A stretch of DNA of 64,000 nucleotides from positions 248,001 to 312,000 of the forward strand of contig NZ_JADQDC010000004.1 of assembly GCF_015694345.1 (NCBI RefSeq), given 5' to 3'. Every line of letters starts with the position of its first letter. Position 1 is the stretch's first letter. Position numbers and translations under genes: made by a program. Under the pieces are notes generated by a model. The model was not told the DNA's origin and ran no database searches. It was given only the letters and a program-made list of their open reading frames with translations. Below, piece after piece: positions 19,805-28,324 of this stretch. This DNA comes from Novosphingobium jiangmenense (GTDB taxonomy: Bacteria > Pseudomonadota > Alphaproteobacteria > Sphingomonadales > Sphingomonadaceae).

Positions 19805-20320
19805 ATGCTCCGCAAAAGCCCCCTCCTGCTCGCGCCGTTGTGCGCAGCCGTGCTGCTGGCGGGGTGTGACGGCAAGGGGAAGGAGACCGGCCCCGATGTC
19901 TCGCCCACGGCTTCGATACCGGCGGTCGCTCCGCCGGAACCTCCCGTCACCGCTGTCCCGCCGTCACGCAATCCGCTGGCCAGCTTCGACCGGCTTGATG
20001 CAGCGCACGACGGCAGCATTTCCAGCGCCGAATACGCTCAGGGCGCGCAAAGCCTGTTCGAGATGATGGACATGGAACACGACGGCAATCTCAACGCCGC
20101 GGAGCTTCAGGCCGGGGCAGCGATGCTGGCGGAGCTGGATGGACTCACCCCGCAGAGCCTGCTCGCGGTGGCCGACACGGACAACGACGGCAAGCTGACC
20201 CTGTCGGAATGGATGGCGTTCAACAACACGCGCTTCACGATGATCGACAGCAACGGCGACGGCCTGATCGACCGGGGTGAATGGGCAGCGCCGCATACGC
20301 CGCTGCCCGAGGCGCGATAA
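19805..20320 (+). CDS. EF-hand calcium-binding lipoprotein
   Basis: 171 aa with a lipobox (LLAGC, lipid-modified Cys21), so it should be attached to the outer or inner membrane on the periplasmic side. After a Pro-rich linker come four EF-hand-like loops at ~61-72 (LDAAHDGSISSAEY), ~85-96 (DMEHDGNLNAAE), ~117-128 (DTDNDGKLTLSEW) and ~143-154 (DSNGDGLIDRGEW). The third and fourth loops match the consensus best; the first is degenerate. Function is unknown; it resembles sphingomonad EF-hand proteins. It stands alone, divergent from the exonuclease gene and convergent with clpA through a shared terminator. Confidence 0.87.
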   Translation: MLRKSPLLLAPLCAAVLLAGCDGKGKETGPDVSPTASIPAVAPPEPPVTAVPPSRNPLASFDRLDAAHDGSISSAEYAQGAQSLFEMMDMEHDGNLNAAELQAGAAMLAELDGLTPQSLLAVADTDNDGKLTLSEWMAFNNTRFTMIDSNGDGLIDRGEWAAPHTPLPEAR

Positions 20321-20328
20321 ATCCCAAA

Positions 20329-20367
20329 GGAAAGGGCGGCACCTTGCGATGCCGCCCTTCCTTTCCT
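20329..20367. terminator. Bidirectional terminator between the EF-hand gene and clpA
   Basis: GGAAAGGGCGGCA pairs with TGCCGCCCTTCC through an 8-9 bp GC stem, with A-rich and T-rich flanks on both sides (CCCAAAGGAAA and TTCCTTTCCTT). It lies between two convergent genes and can serve both. Confidence 0.82.
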
Positions 20368-20381
20368 TCAAGGCCTGAAGC

Positions 20382-22745
20382 TTATTCGGCTTCGTCCGCG
20401 CTCGGCTCTTCGGTCGCCGCGCTTCCGGCCTTGCCCTTGCGGGCCTTCTTCTTGACCAGCTTGGGCGCGGCCGGCGTCAGCTCGAAGGAAAGCGCGTCCT
20501 CCTTGAGGCTGACGTGGACTTCGCCGCCATTGGCGAGCTTGCCGAACAGCAGTTCCTCGGCGAGCGGCTTCTTGACCTTTTCCTGGATCAGGCGGGCCAT
20601 CGGGCGGGCACCGTAGAGCTTGTCATAGCCCTTCTTGGCCAGCCAGCTGCGCGCTTCGGCATCGAACTGGATGTGGACGTTCTGTTCGGCCAGCTGCAGT
20701 TCGAGCTGCAGCACGAACTTGTCGACCACGCGGCTGACAACCTCGGGCGGCAGGTAACCGAACGGCACGATCGCATCGAGACGGTTGCGGAACTCGGGCG
20801 TGAACATCTTCTTCACGGCCTCGTCACCCGCGTCGGCCTTCGACACATCGCCGAAGCCGATGCCCTGGCGCGCCATGTCCGAAGCGCCCGCATTGGTGGT
20901 CATGATCAGGACCACGTTTCGGAAATCCACCGTCTTGCCGTGGTGGTCGGTCAGGCGGCCGTTGTCCATCACCTGCAGCAGTATGTTGAACAGGTCGGGG
21001 TGGGCCTTCTCGATCTCGTCGAGCAGCAGGACGCAGTGCGGCTGCTGGTCGATCGCGTCGGTCAGCAGACCGCCCTGATCGAACCCGACGTAGCCCGGAG
21101 GCGCACCGATCAGGCGCGAAACCGAGTGGCGCTCCATGTATTCCGACATGTCGAAGCGCTGCAGCGGGATGCCCATGATCTGGGCGAGGCTGCGGGCAAC
21201 TTCGGTCTTGCCGACGCCGGTCGGGCCCGAGAACAGGAACGAGCCGATCGGCTTGTCTGCATCGCGCAGGCCTGCACGGCTCAGCTTCATTGCCGAGGAC
21301 AGGACCTCGATCGCCTTGTCCTGACCGAACACCAGACGCTTCAGGTCGCGCTCGAGATGTTCGAGCACCTTCTTGTCGTCCGAGCTGACCGACTTGGGCG
21401 GGATGCGCGCCATCGTCGCGATGACCTGCTCGATCTCGCGCGCGGTGATGGTCTTCTTGCGCTTGTTCGGCGGCACCAGCATCTGCATCGCGCCCACTTC
21501 GTCGATCACGTCGATCGCCTTGTCGGGCAGCTTGCGATCATTGATGTAGCGCGCCGAAAGCTCGACTGCGGTCTTGATCGCATCAGGCGTGTACTTGACC
21601 TTGTGGTGTTCCTCGAACGCGGTGCGCAGGCCACGCAGGATCTTGATCGTGTCCTCGATGGTCGGCTCGTTCACGTCGATCTTCTGGAACCGGCGCAGCA
21701 GGGCGCGGTCCTTTTCGAAGTGGTTGCGGAACTCCTTGTAGGTGGTCGAGCCGATGCAACGGATCGTCCCGCCCGAAAGCGCAGGCTTCAGCAGGTTCGA
21801 GGCATCCATGGCCCCGCCGCTGGTCGCGCCGGCACCGATCACGGTGTGGATCTCGTCGATGAACAGCACCGCGTGCGGCATCTTCTCGAGCTCCGAGACG
21901 ACCTGCTTGAGGCGTTCCTCGAAGTCGCCGCGATAACGCGTTCCGGCCAGCAGCGACCCCATGTCGAGCGAGTAGATCACCGCTTCGGACAGCACTTCCG
22001 GCACTTCGCCTTCGACGATCTTGCGCGCCAGACCCTCGGCGATGGCGGTCTTGCCGACGCCCGGATCGCCCACGTAGAGCGGGTTGTTCTTGGAACGGCG
22101 ACACAGGATCTGGATCGTGCGGTCCACTTCGGGCCCGCGCCCGATCAGCGGATCGACCTTGCCGTTCAGCGCCTTCTCGTTGAGGTTGACGCAGAACTGG
22201 TCGAGCGCGGTTTCCTTCTTCTGGCCCTTGGCGTCGGCCTTTTCTTCCTGCTGCTTCGGAGCCTCTTCCTCGGCGCCCTTGGGCGTGCGGCCTTCAACCT
22301 GCCGGCCGCCCTTGCCGATGCCGTGGCTGATGAAGCTGACCGCATCGAGGCGGCTCATGTCCTGCTGCTGGAGGAAGTAGACCGCATAGGAATCGCGTTC
22401 CGAGAACAGCGCGACCAGCACGTTCGCCCCCGTCACGGTGTCCTTGCCCGAGGACTGCACGTGCAGGATGGCGCGCTGGATCACCCGCTGGAACCCGGCG
22501 GTCGGCTGGGGATCGGCCTTTTCCTGGGTCTTGAGCGACTGGTATTCCTGATCGAGGTACTGGCGCACCACGTCACCAAGATCGCCAAGGTCCACGCCGC
22601 AAGCCTGCATGACCTGCGCCGCATCCGGATCGTCGATCAGGGCCAGCAGGAGATGCTCGAGAGTCGCGTACTCGTGGCTGCGCTCGGACGCGTTGGCGAG
22701 CGCGGTGTGCAGCGTTTTCTCGAGACTCTGGGCGAAACTGGGCAT
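20382..22745 (-). CDS. clpA: ClpA, ATPase subunit of ClpAP
   Basis: 787 aa from ATG 22745 (MPSFAQSLEKTLHTALANASERSHEYATLEHLL). The N-domain is followed by two AAA+ modules with Walker A GDPGVGKTA and GPTGVGKTE, and Walker B LFIDEIHTVIGAG and LLLDEIEKAHPDLF. The C-terminal ClpP-docking loop region is near IGFGDV. ClpA unfolds substrates for ClpP, including N-degron proteins delivered by ClpS. No clpS lies immediately upstream, where it often sits. The C-terminus carries a Lys/Ala-rich extension (KLVKKKARKGKAG) beyond the usual end. A start at 22799 is unlikely. Confidence 0.96.
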   Translation of the reverse strand: MPSFAQSLEKTLHTALANASERSHEYATLEHLLLALIDDPDAAQVMQACGVDLGDLGDVVRQYLDQEYQSLKTQEKADPQPTAGFQRVIQRAILHVQSSGKDTVTGANVLVALFSERDSYAVYFLQQQDMSRLDAVSFISHGIGKGGRQVEGRTPKGAEEEAPKQQEEKADAKGQKKETALDQFCVNLNEKALNGKVDPLIGRGPEVDRTIQILCRRSKNNPLYVGDPGVGKTAIAEGLARKIVEGEVPEVLSEAVIYSLDMGSLLAGTRYRGDFEERLKQVVSELEKMPHAVLFIDEIHTVIGAGATSGGAMDASNLLKPALSGGTIRCIGSTTYKEFRNHFEKDRALLRRFQKIDVNEPTIEDTIKILRGLRTAFEEHHKVKYTPDAIKTAVELSARYINDRKLPDKAIDVIDEVGAMQMLVPPNKRKKTITAREIEQVIATMARIPPKSVSSDDKKVLEHLERDLKRLVFGQDKAIEVLSSAMKLSRAGLRDADKPIGSFLFSGPTGVGKTEVARSLAQIMGIPLQRFDMSEYMERHSVSRLIGAPPGYVGFDQGGLLTDAIDQQPHCVLLLDEIEKAHPDLFNILLQVMDNGRLTDHHGKTVDFRNVVLIMTTNAGASDMARQGIGFGDVSKADAGDEAVKKMFTPEFRNRLDAIVPFGYLPPEVVSRVVDKFVLQLELQLAEQNVHIQFDAEARSWLAKKGYDKLYGARPMARLIQEKVKKPLAEELLFGKLANGGEVHVSLKEDALSFELTPAAPKLVKKKARKGKAGSAATEEPSADEAE

Positions 22746-22807
22746 GTTGCGGCTACTTTCTGGCTTGCGCCGGTGGGTTCTCCGACATGGAGAGTGCACA
22801 CGCGTTA

Positions 22808-22822
22808 TTAACCCGGGCTAAA
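22808..22822. promoter_or_regulatory. Candidate CtrA box upstream of clpA
   Basis: TTAA-CCCGGGC-TAAA matches the CtrA consensus TTAA-N7-TTAA with one mismatch. It lies 63 bases from the clpA start on the minus strand. Chance matches are possible in any genome, so this is a lead only. Confidence 0.3.
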
Positions 22823-22913
22823 CCACGTGTGAGGGTGAGAACAGATGCCTGAAAGACACCCGTATATGCCGGGATATGGTGACGCCCTTCGGCAAAGGGA
22901 AGGGCGCGCGAAT

Positions 22914-23150
22914 TCATCCGGCCTCGCCTGAAGGAGGAGGCGTTCGGAACAGGGCTTCAGCTGCGGCGCGATGGGCGCTCGCCTTGTCGCGATGGGCAAC
23001 CGTGCGCATGATTTCGAGTTCGAGCAGGCGGATGCGCTCGTTCAGTTCGTCGTGCGAATAAGGGTCAAGCACCTCGGTTGCCAGCTGGCTGGCCAGATCC
23101 CCTTTCGGGCGAGGGCGCTCATCAAGGTCCATATCGGGCAGTTTGGGCAT
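22914..23150 (-). CDS. DUF1192 family protein
   Basis: 78 aa, charged and mostly helical. DUF1192 members are small and alpha-proteobacterial; the block DELNERIRLLELEIMRT is the signature, with a conserved leading DLDERP and a HRAAAEALF end. Function is unknown. It is monocistronic between clpA and the divergent quinone oxidoreductase gene; an 8-bp inverted repeat (CGCCCTTC/GAAGGGCG) at 22883-22906 lies after its stop but lacks a T tract. Confidence 0.87.
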   Translation of the reverse strand: MPKLPDMDLDERPRPKGDLASQLATEVLDPYSHDELNERIRLLELEIMRTVAHRDKASAHRAAAEALFRTPPPSGEAG

Positions 23151-23225
23151 TGCAGTGCCTTGCTGTCAACGCCTTGCATGGCTAGCCAAGGGCAAATTGG
23201 TATTCGCTAGCGACAAGGGCGGTGG

Positions 23226-24224
23226 ATGAGCGGCATTCCTGCAACAATGACGGCAATCGGCTGGGACGCCCCGGGCGGGCCGGAAGTGCTTCGGCCCGAG
23301 ACTGTCCCGGTTCCGCAACCCGGTCCCGGGCAAGTGCTGGTCAGGGTAGCGTTCGCCGGCGTGAACCGGCCTGACGTGATCCAGCGACAGGGCTTCTATC
23401 CGCCGCCGCCCGATGCCTCGCCGCTGCCGGGACTGGAGATTTCCGGACAGGTCGTCGCCATGGGCGAAGGGGTGACCTGGCCCTTCACCGGCACGATGGT
23501 CTGCGCGCTGGTGGCAGGTGGCGGCTATGCCGAATACTGCATTGCCGAGGCGGCGCAGTGCCTGCAGGTGCCGACGGGCCTCTCGCTGGCCGAGGCGGCG
23601 GCAATCCCGGAAACGCTGTTCACCGTCTGGCACAACGTGTTCGAACGCGGCATGGCGGCTCCCGGTGAGACGATCCTTGTCCACGGCGGCACCAGTGGCA
23701 TCGGCTCGATGGCTGTGCTGCTCGGCAAGCTGTTCGGTGTCACGGTCATCGTCACCGCAGGCGGCCCGGACAAGTGCCGCCAGGCGCTGGAGATCGGCAC
23801 GGCCCATGCAATCGACTACAAGGCGAGCGATTTCGTCGAGGAAGTGAAGCGCATCACCGAAGGGCGGGGCGTCGACCTCGTGCTCGACATGGTCGCGGGC
23901 GATTACGTCGCACGCAACCTGAAGTGCCTTGCCGACGACGGCCGCCACGTGACGATTGCGGTGCAGGGGGGGCTGAAGGCCGAACTCAACATGGCCGAAG
24001 TCATGCGCCGCCGCTTGACGCTGACCGGTTCGACCCTGCGCCCGCGTTCGAAGGCATTCAAGGCCGCGCTGGCCTCGGAAATCCGCGATACGGTCTGGCC
24101 GCTCGTGGCGGCAGGCGAGTTGCGCCCGATCATGGACCAGACCTTTGCGCTGGCCGAGGCATCTGCCGCCCACGTCCGGATGGAACAGGGCAGCCACATC
24201 GGCAAGATCGTGCTGGCGATCTGA
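23226..24224 (+). CDS. NAD(P)H-quinone oxidoreductase, zinc-free MDR (PIG3/QOR type)
   Basis: 332 aa from ATG 23226. The N-terminal GroES-like fold (GVNRPDVIQRQGFYPPPPDASPLPGLEISG) lacks the zinc-ligand cysteines of alcohol dehydrogenases. The Rossmann domain holds the NADPH motif HGGTSGIGS, and the C-terminal substrate lid aligns with PIG3/QOR proteins. These enzymes reduce quinones or enals with NADPH. Substrate cannot be told. Single gene, ending in a strong terminator shared with trcR. Confidence 0.88.
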   Translation: MSGIPATMTAIGWDAPGGPEVLRPETVPVPQPGPGQVLVRVAFAGVNRPDVIQRQGFYPPPPDASPLPGLEISGQVVAMGEGVTWPFTGTMVCALVAGGGYAEYCIAEAAQCLQVPTGLSLAEAAAIPETLFTVWHNVFERGMAAPGETILVHGGTSGIGSMAVLLGKLFGVTVIVTAGGPDKCRQALEIGTAHAIDYKASDFVEEVKRITEGRGVDLVLDMVAGDYVARNLKCLADDGRHVTIAVQGGLKAELNMAEVMRRRLTLTGSTLRPRSKAFKAALASEIRDTVWPLVAAGELRPIMDQTFALAEASAAHVRMEQGSHIGKIVLAI

Positions 24225-24240
24225 GCCTGTTGCAAAGGCA

Positions 24241-24282
24241 ACGAAAAAGGGCCGCCCCTTCGCAAGGGCGGTCCTTTTTCGT
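24241..24282. terminator. Bidirectional terminator between the oxidoreductase gene and trcR
   Basis: The repeat ACGAAAAAGGGCCGCCC...GGGCGGTCCTTTTTCGT forms a stem of about 16 bp with one bulge and loop TTCGCAA-like. T tracts flank it on both strands. Confidence 0.92.
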
Positions 24283-24299
24283 CAGCCTGAGGCGGAAGT

Positions 24300-25004
24300 T
24301 CAGCTGTCCGAGATACCCTCGGCGCGGCGCGCGGCGAGCCACGCGGCGGCTTCGGCTTCCTGCGCGGCTTCCGAGGCAGCCTTGGCACTGGCCTGACGCT
24401 CGGCGCGCAGTTCCTCGATCAGGGCTTCCCGGTCGGTGCCGAGGCGCAGGGCGGCCTCGCCGTTGTCCTCGATGCCGGCCTTCTTGGCGGCCTTGGCTAC
24501 CAGCGAATCGAGTTCGCGCTGCGAGCACAGGCCCAGCGTCACCGGGTCCTTCGGGTTGATGTTGCCGATGTTCCAGTGGCTGCGATCGCGGATCGCGGCG
24601 ATGGTGGTGCGCGTGGTGCCGATCAGCTTGCCGATCTGTGCGTCCGAAACTTCCGGATGGTTGCGCAGGATCCAGGCGATGCCGTCGGGCTTGTCCTGAC
24701 GCTTGGAAACCGGGGTGTAGCGCGGGCCCTTGGTGCGGCTGACCGAGATCGGCGCGCGCTGCATCTTGAGCTTGTAGTCCGGGTTTGCCTGACCCTTGTC
24801 GATCTCGGCCTGGTTCAGTTCGCCCGAGTGGATCGGATCGCGCCCGGTGTACTTCTGCCCGGCCAGATCATCGGCCATGGCCTGCACTTCAAGGATGTGC
24901 AGCCCGCAGAACTCGGCGATCTGCTCGAACGTCAGCGCGGTGTTGTCGACGAGCCAGGACGCGGTGGCGTGCGGCATCAGCGGATACGTGGGCTGGTTGC
25001 TCAC
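24300..25004 (-). CDS. trcR: TrcR, cell-cycle transcriptional regulator (DUF1013)
   Basis: About 234 aa. It starts at GTG 25004, with GGGAGA 7 bases upstream (VSNQPTYPLMPHATASWLVDNTALTF). DUF1013 signatures include FEQIAEFCGLHILEVQAMADD, an HTH (DAQIGKLIGTTRTTIAAIRDRSHWN), and NINPKDPVTLGLCSQRELD. In Caulobacter TrcR is an essential cell-cycle transcription factor; the same role here is inferred. The last ~45 residues are Ala-rich and coiled. A hairpin ending in six T residues lies between the bactofilin operon and this gene, so it is likely its own unit. Confidence 0.9.
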   Translation of the reverse strand: MSNQPTYPLMPHATASWLVDNTALTFEQIAEFCGLHILEVQAMADDLAGQKYTGRDPIHSGELNQAEIDKGQANPDYKLKMQRAPISVSRTKGPRYTPVSKRQDKPDGIAWILRNHPEVSDAQIGKLIGTTRTTIAAIRDRSHWNIGNINPKDPVTLGLCSQRELDSLVAKAAKKAGIEDNGEAALRLGTDREALIEELRAERQASAKAASEAAQEAEAAAWLAARRAEGISDS

Positions 25005-25014
25005 GGACAATCTC

Positions 25015-25080
25015 CCGAAAAAAGCGGCTCCGCGAAAAGCGGATACAATAAGGGCCGCCCCTCGCGGAGCGGCCTTGAAC
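25015..25080 (-). terminator. Stem-loop with T tract upstream of trcR
   Basis: On the minus strand a GC-rich arm near 25063-25073 pairs with CGCGGAGCCGC (25024-25034, one mismatch) followed by TTTTTTC. An inner GGCCGC/GCGGCC hairpin (25053-25074) competes with it. It lies after the bactofilin stop and before trcR, so it likely ends the bactofilin operon; an attenuator role for trcR cannot be excluded. Confidence 0.6.
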
Positions 25081-25248
25081 CTCGCCGATGTAAGCCGGGA
25101 ATGGCGAATCGGCAAGAAAAGAGTTGCGGCGCCGGCCCGCTCCGCTGCCCGGACGCCCTTTACGGCAGGATTTGGGTGGCCGGGCGGGGGATCGGGCCGG
25201 TGCCGCAAGCCCTTGACGGATGTCAGGGGCGTACGATGCAAAGCACCC

Positions 25249-25599
25249 TCAGCTGACCAGAGTCAGCGACGGCTCCTCGCCCGCATGGACGCGGTGGGCG
25301 AAGCGCCCGTCGACCTGCGCGCCCTGCTCGATCGTCAGCGTGTCGTAGCTCACGTCGCCATGGATGCGCGCCGTCTTGAGGATCACCAGCTCGCCCGCCT
25401 CGATCGAGCCGTGGACCGTGCCCGAAAGCCGCGCGCTCTGCGCCTTGATCGCACCGGTCACCGTGCTCTTCTCGCCCTGCACCAGTGCGGCGCAAGTAAT
25501 GTCGCCCTCGATGCTGCCGTCGATGTGCAGATCGGCACTGGCGGAAAGATCGCCCTTCACGGCAACGTCGGCACCCAGCACGGAGAAAGTCGCGGCCAT
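25249..25599 (-). CDS. Bactofilin (DUF583) polymer-forming cytoskeletal protein
   Basis: 116 aa from ATG 25599 with GGGGAG about 10 bases upstream (the M23 stop codon TAA sits in between). The core is the bactofilin right-handed beta-helix pattern: VLGADVAVKGDLSASADLHIDGSIEGDI, SARLSGTVHGSIEAGELVILKTARIHGDV. Bactofilins self-assemble without nucleotides into filaments that localise peptidoglycan enzymes. The gene follows the M23 peptidase by 7 bases, the same pairing seen for H. pylori CcmA and Csd1-type peptidases. Confidence 0.92.
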   Translation of the reverse strand: MAATFSVLGADVAVKGDLSASADLHIDGSIEGDITCAALVQGEKSTVTGAIKAQSARLSGTVHGSIEAGELVILKTARIHGDVSYDTLTIEQGAQVDGRFAHRVHAGEEPSLTLVS

Positions 25600-25606
25600 T
25601 GCTGAA

Positions 25607-26755
25607 TTACTCCCCGATACGGTGCGCGGCGCTTCCGGCGCGGATTTCCTGAACATGCCTGTTTGCCTCAAGGAAGGGGCGCGGATTGACCGGACGGTCG
25701 TTGATCCGCACTTCGAAATGGAGGTGGGGCCCGGTCGAGCGCCCGGTATTGCCGATCTTGCCGATCTCGCTGCCGGCTTCAACCTTCTGGCCGAACCGCG
25801 CCTCTGTGCGCGACATATGGGCATAGCGCGTCATCAGACCGTTGCCGTGGCTGACCTCGACGACATTGCCATAGCCCTGCCGCTGGCCAACGAAACTTAC
25901 CGTACCCGCAGCAGCGGCATAAATCGGCGCGCCAACCGGGCCGCGAAAATCAAGGCCAGCATGAAATGCCGGGCCGCCGGTAAACGGGTCCGAACGATAG
26001 CCGAAGCCGCTCGAGATGTATTCGAGGCTGGCGGGCAGGGTGTTGGGAATGCGGCGCAGACCTTTTTCCAGCGCCGCCATCCGCTCAAGGCTGGCACCAA
26101 GCCGGGCAAAGCGCGGATCGACGGTCGCGTCGCTGTCGGTAAACAGTCGGATCAGCGGACCGCCCTGGCCCTCACGTGAGGATGCGCGGAGAATCGCCGG
26201 GTTCAGGCCAACGCGCCGGATCGCGGTTTCGGCCTGCGCCGAACGCGCATCGGCAAACCGGGTCAGCCGCTCGATGAAGGCGAGCTGGCGCGCCTCGACT
26301 TCGGCAAGGCGCTTGGCCTCGGGCAGTTCCATAGAGATCTTGCGCACGGTCTTCTGCGCCTCGCCGCTGCTGTCGGACACGGTGCCTTGCGGCAGGTCCT
26401 TGGGCAGTTCGCCGATGGTGCCTTCGATGGCCTTCTCGATGAAGTCCTGACGGCGATTGAGATCGTCGGCCACGCCCTCCAGCCCGCCGCGATACTTGGC
26501 CACGCGGCTTTCTGCCGAGGCCACTGCGGCTTCCCGTTCGAGCAATGCCGTCCGGTCGCGCGAGGCGGTGAACGTGGAAAGCAGCGTTGCGGCCATGACC
26601 ACCAGCCACAGCAGCACGGCTGCGGCAATGCCACCGGCCACAGTCATCTGCAGGCGCGAGGAGATGCGGATGAAGCGGACCTGACCCTGCGAGCGCATGA
26701 AGAACTCACGCTCGGGAAACCAGCTGCGGACCCGCGCAAGCGCTTCCTTTGCCAT
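25607..26755 (-). CDS. M23 family peptidoglycan endopeptidase, membrane-anchored with coiled coil
   Basis: 382 aa from ATG 26755 (396 if GTG 26797 is used; the ribosome-binding site does not settle it). A short cytoplasmic end is followed by a TM helix (MTVAGGIAAAVLLWLVVMAATLL, ~37-59). A coiled coil (~65-180) precedes an M23 domain with intact ligands: H and D in AFHAGLDF, and HLH in GPHLHFEV. It should cut peptidoglycan cross-links. Its operon partner is a bactofilin 7 bases downstream, so filaments may position it. Two other M23-type genes are in this window. Confidence 0.93.
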   Translation of the reverse strand: MAKEALARVRSWFPEREFFMRSQGQVRFIRISSRLQMTVAGGIAAAVLLWLVVMAATLLSTFTASRDRTALLEREAAVASAESRVAKYRGGLEGVADDLNRRQDFIEKAIEGTIGELPKDLPQGTVSDSSGEAQKTVRKISMELPEAKRLAEVEARQLAFIERLTRFADARSAQAETAIRRVGLNPAILRASSREGQGGPLIRLFTDSDATVDPRFARLGASLERMAALEKGLRRIPNTLPASLEYISSGFGYRSDPFTGGPAFHAGLDFRGPVGAPIYAAAAGTVSFVGQRQGYGNVVEVSHGNGLMTRYAHMSRTEARFGQKVEAGSEIGKIGNTGRSTGPHLHFEVRINDRPVNPRPFLEANRHVQEIRAGSAAHRIGE

Positions 26756-27046
26756 AGCTGGCGCAGCCGCAAAGCGGGCAGGCTTTATCGATGGCACAGG
26801 CAGGCGACCCCCGTCGTTTATCTGCGTTGGTTGGTTAATTCAGATCCCGTCGCGGCGCGAACTAGCCAGCGGGTTCCCGACTAGCGAATCCGAATCTGCA
26901 AAGGCGCGGCGAAGCGTGTGAGTCCCCCGATGAATCGTTTGCACTGGTTTAAGCAGGCGCACATCCAGCCTTATCGAGTGCTTCGAGTCGCCCTGCAATC
27001 ACCCATCCGGATGACATCGCGCAACGCAGGTGCTAGGGCGCAGCCC

Positions 27047-28324
27047 ATGTCCAGTCAGCCCGCACAGCAGCCCGAATCCGTGACCGATCTGGTCGAAGGC
27101 CTCGCCCGCGCCGCCCGCACGGCGCAGCGCCAGTTGGCGCGGATGGATTCGCCAGCCAAGGAACGCGCGCTCAAGCTTGCCGCTGCATCGCTGCGCGCCG
27201 CCGAGGCGGAAATCCTTGCCGCCAACGCGCAGGACATGGCCAATGGCGAGGCGAATGGCCTGACCGGCGCCATGCTCGACCGCTTGAAGCTGACGCCCGA
27301 GCGGCTTGCCGGGATCGCCGATGCCGTCGATCAGGTGGCCAGCCTTGCCGATCCCGTCGGCGAAGTGATTTCGGAAGCCGCGCGCCCCAACGGCATGGTT
27401 CTGCAGCGCCTGCGCATCCCCGTGGGCGTCATCGGCATCATCTACGAAAGCCGTCCGAACGTGACCGCGGATGCCGCCGCGCTCTGCGTACGCTCGGGCA
27501 ACGCCACGATCCTGCGGGGCGGTTCCGAAGCCGTCCACTCCAACCGCGCAATCCACAAGGCGCTGGTTGCGGGCCTCGTCGAGGGCGGCGTGCCTGCCGA
27601 TGCTGTGCAACTGATGCCCACTCAGGACCGAGCCGCCGTCGGCGCCATGCTCGCGGCGGCCGGCCTGATCGACATGATCGTGCCGCGCGGGGGCAAGAGC
27701 CTTGTCGCCCGCGTCCAGGCCGACGCCCGCGTGCCCGTGCTCGCCCACCTTGATGGCATCAACCACACCTTCGTCCACGCCGCTGCCGATCCGGCCATGG
27801 CCAAGGCGATCGTACTCAACGCCAAGATGCGCCGCACCGGCATCTGCGGGGCGATGGAAACGCTGCTGATCGATGCGACCTATCCCGATCCGCACGGCCT
27901 TGTCGAACCTCTGCTCGATGTGGGTTGCGAGCTGCGCGGCGACGCCCGCGCCCGCGCCATCGATCCGCGCATCGTGCCCGTTGCCGCCAACGACTGGGAC
28001 ACCGAGTATCTCGACGCGATCCTCTCGGTCGCAGTGGTCGATGGGCTGGACGAGGCGCTTGCCCATGTCGCCGCCCATGCCTCGGGCCACACCGACGCGA
28101 TCGTTACCGAAGATCAGGCTGTGGCCGACCGCTTCCTCACCGAAGTCGACAGTGCGATCGTGATGCACAACGCCTCCAGCCAGTTCGCCGATGGTGGCGA
28201 GTTCGGCCTTGGTGCGGAGATCGGCATCGCCACCGGTCGCCTGCACGCGCGGGGCCCGGTCGCGCTCGAAGGCCTCACCACCTACAAGTGGCTGGTCCGT
28301 GGCTCGGGTCAGGTTCGCCCCTGA
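27047..28324 (+). CDS. proA: Gamma-glutamyl phosphate reductase
   Basis: 425 aa from ATG 27047 (MSSQPAQQPESVTDLVEGLAR). It reduces gamma-glutamyl phosphate to glutamate-5-semialdehyde with NADPH in proline synthesis. The aldehyde-dehydrogenase-type fold is clear: RIPVGVIGIIYESRPNVTADAAALCVRSGN, the catalytic cysteine in MRRTGICGAMETLL, and TGRLHARGPVALEGLTTYKW at the end. proB is not upstream in the window. Its stop overlaps or abuts nadD, forming the start of the proA-nadD-rsfS-rlmH cluster. Confidence 0.96.
   Translation: MSSQPAQQPESVTDLVEGLARAARTAQRQLARMDSPAKERALKLAAASLRAAEAEILAANAQDMANGEANGLTGAMLDRLKLTPERLAGIADAVDQVASLADPVGEVISEAARPNGMVLQRLRIPVGVIGIIYESRPNVTADAAALCVRSGNATILRGGSEAVHSNRAIHKALVAGLVEGGVPADAVQLMPTQDRAAVGAMLAAAGLIDMIVPRGGKSLVARVQADARVPVLAHLDGINHTFVHAAADPAMAKAIVLNAKMRRTGICGAMETLLIDATYPDPHGLVEPLLDVGCELRGDARARAIDPRIVPVAANDWDTEYLDAILSVAVVDGLDEALAHVAAHASGHTDAIVTEDQAVADRFLTEVDSAIVMHNASSQFADGGEFGLGAEIGIATGRLHARGPVALEGLTTYKWLVRGSGQVRP

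Noticed and set aside
20514-22811. 765-aa open frame opposite clpA
   Set aside because: Antisense shadow of clpA; no start site or motif.
26999-28246. 415-aa open frame opposite proA
   Set aside because: Antisense shadow; proA has all family motifs on the other strand.
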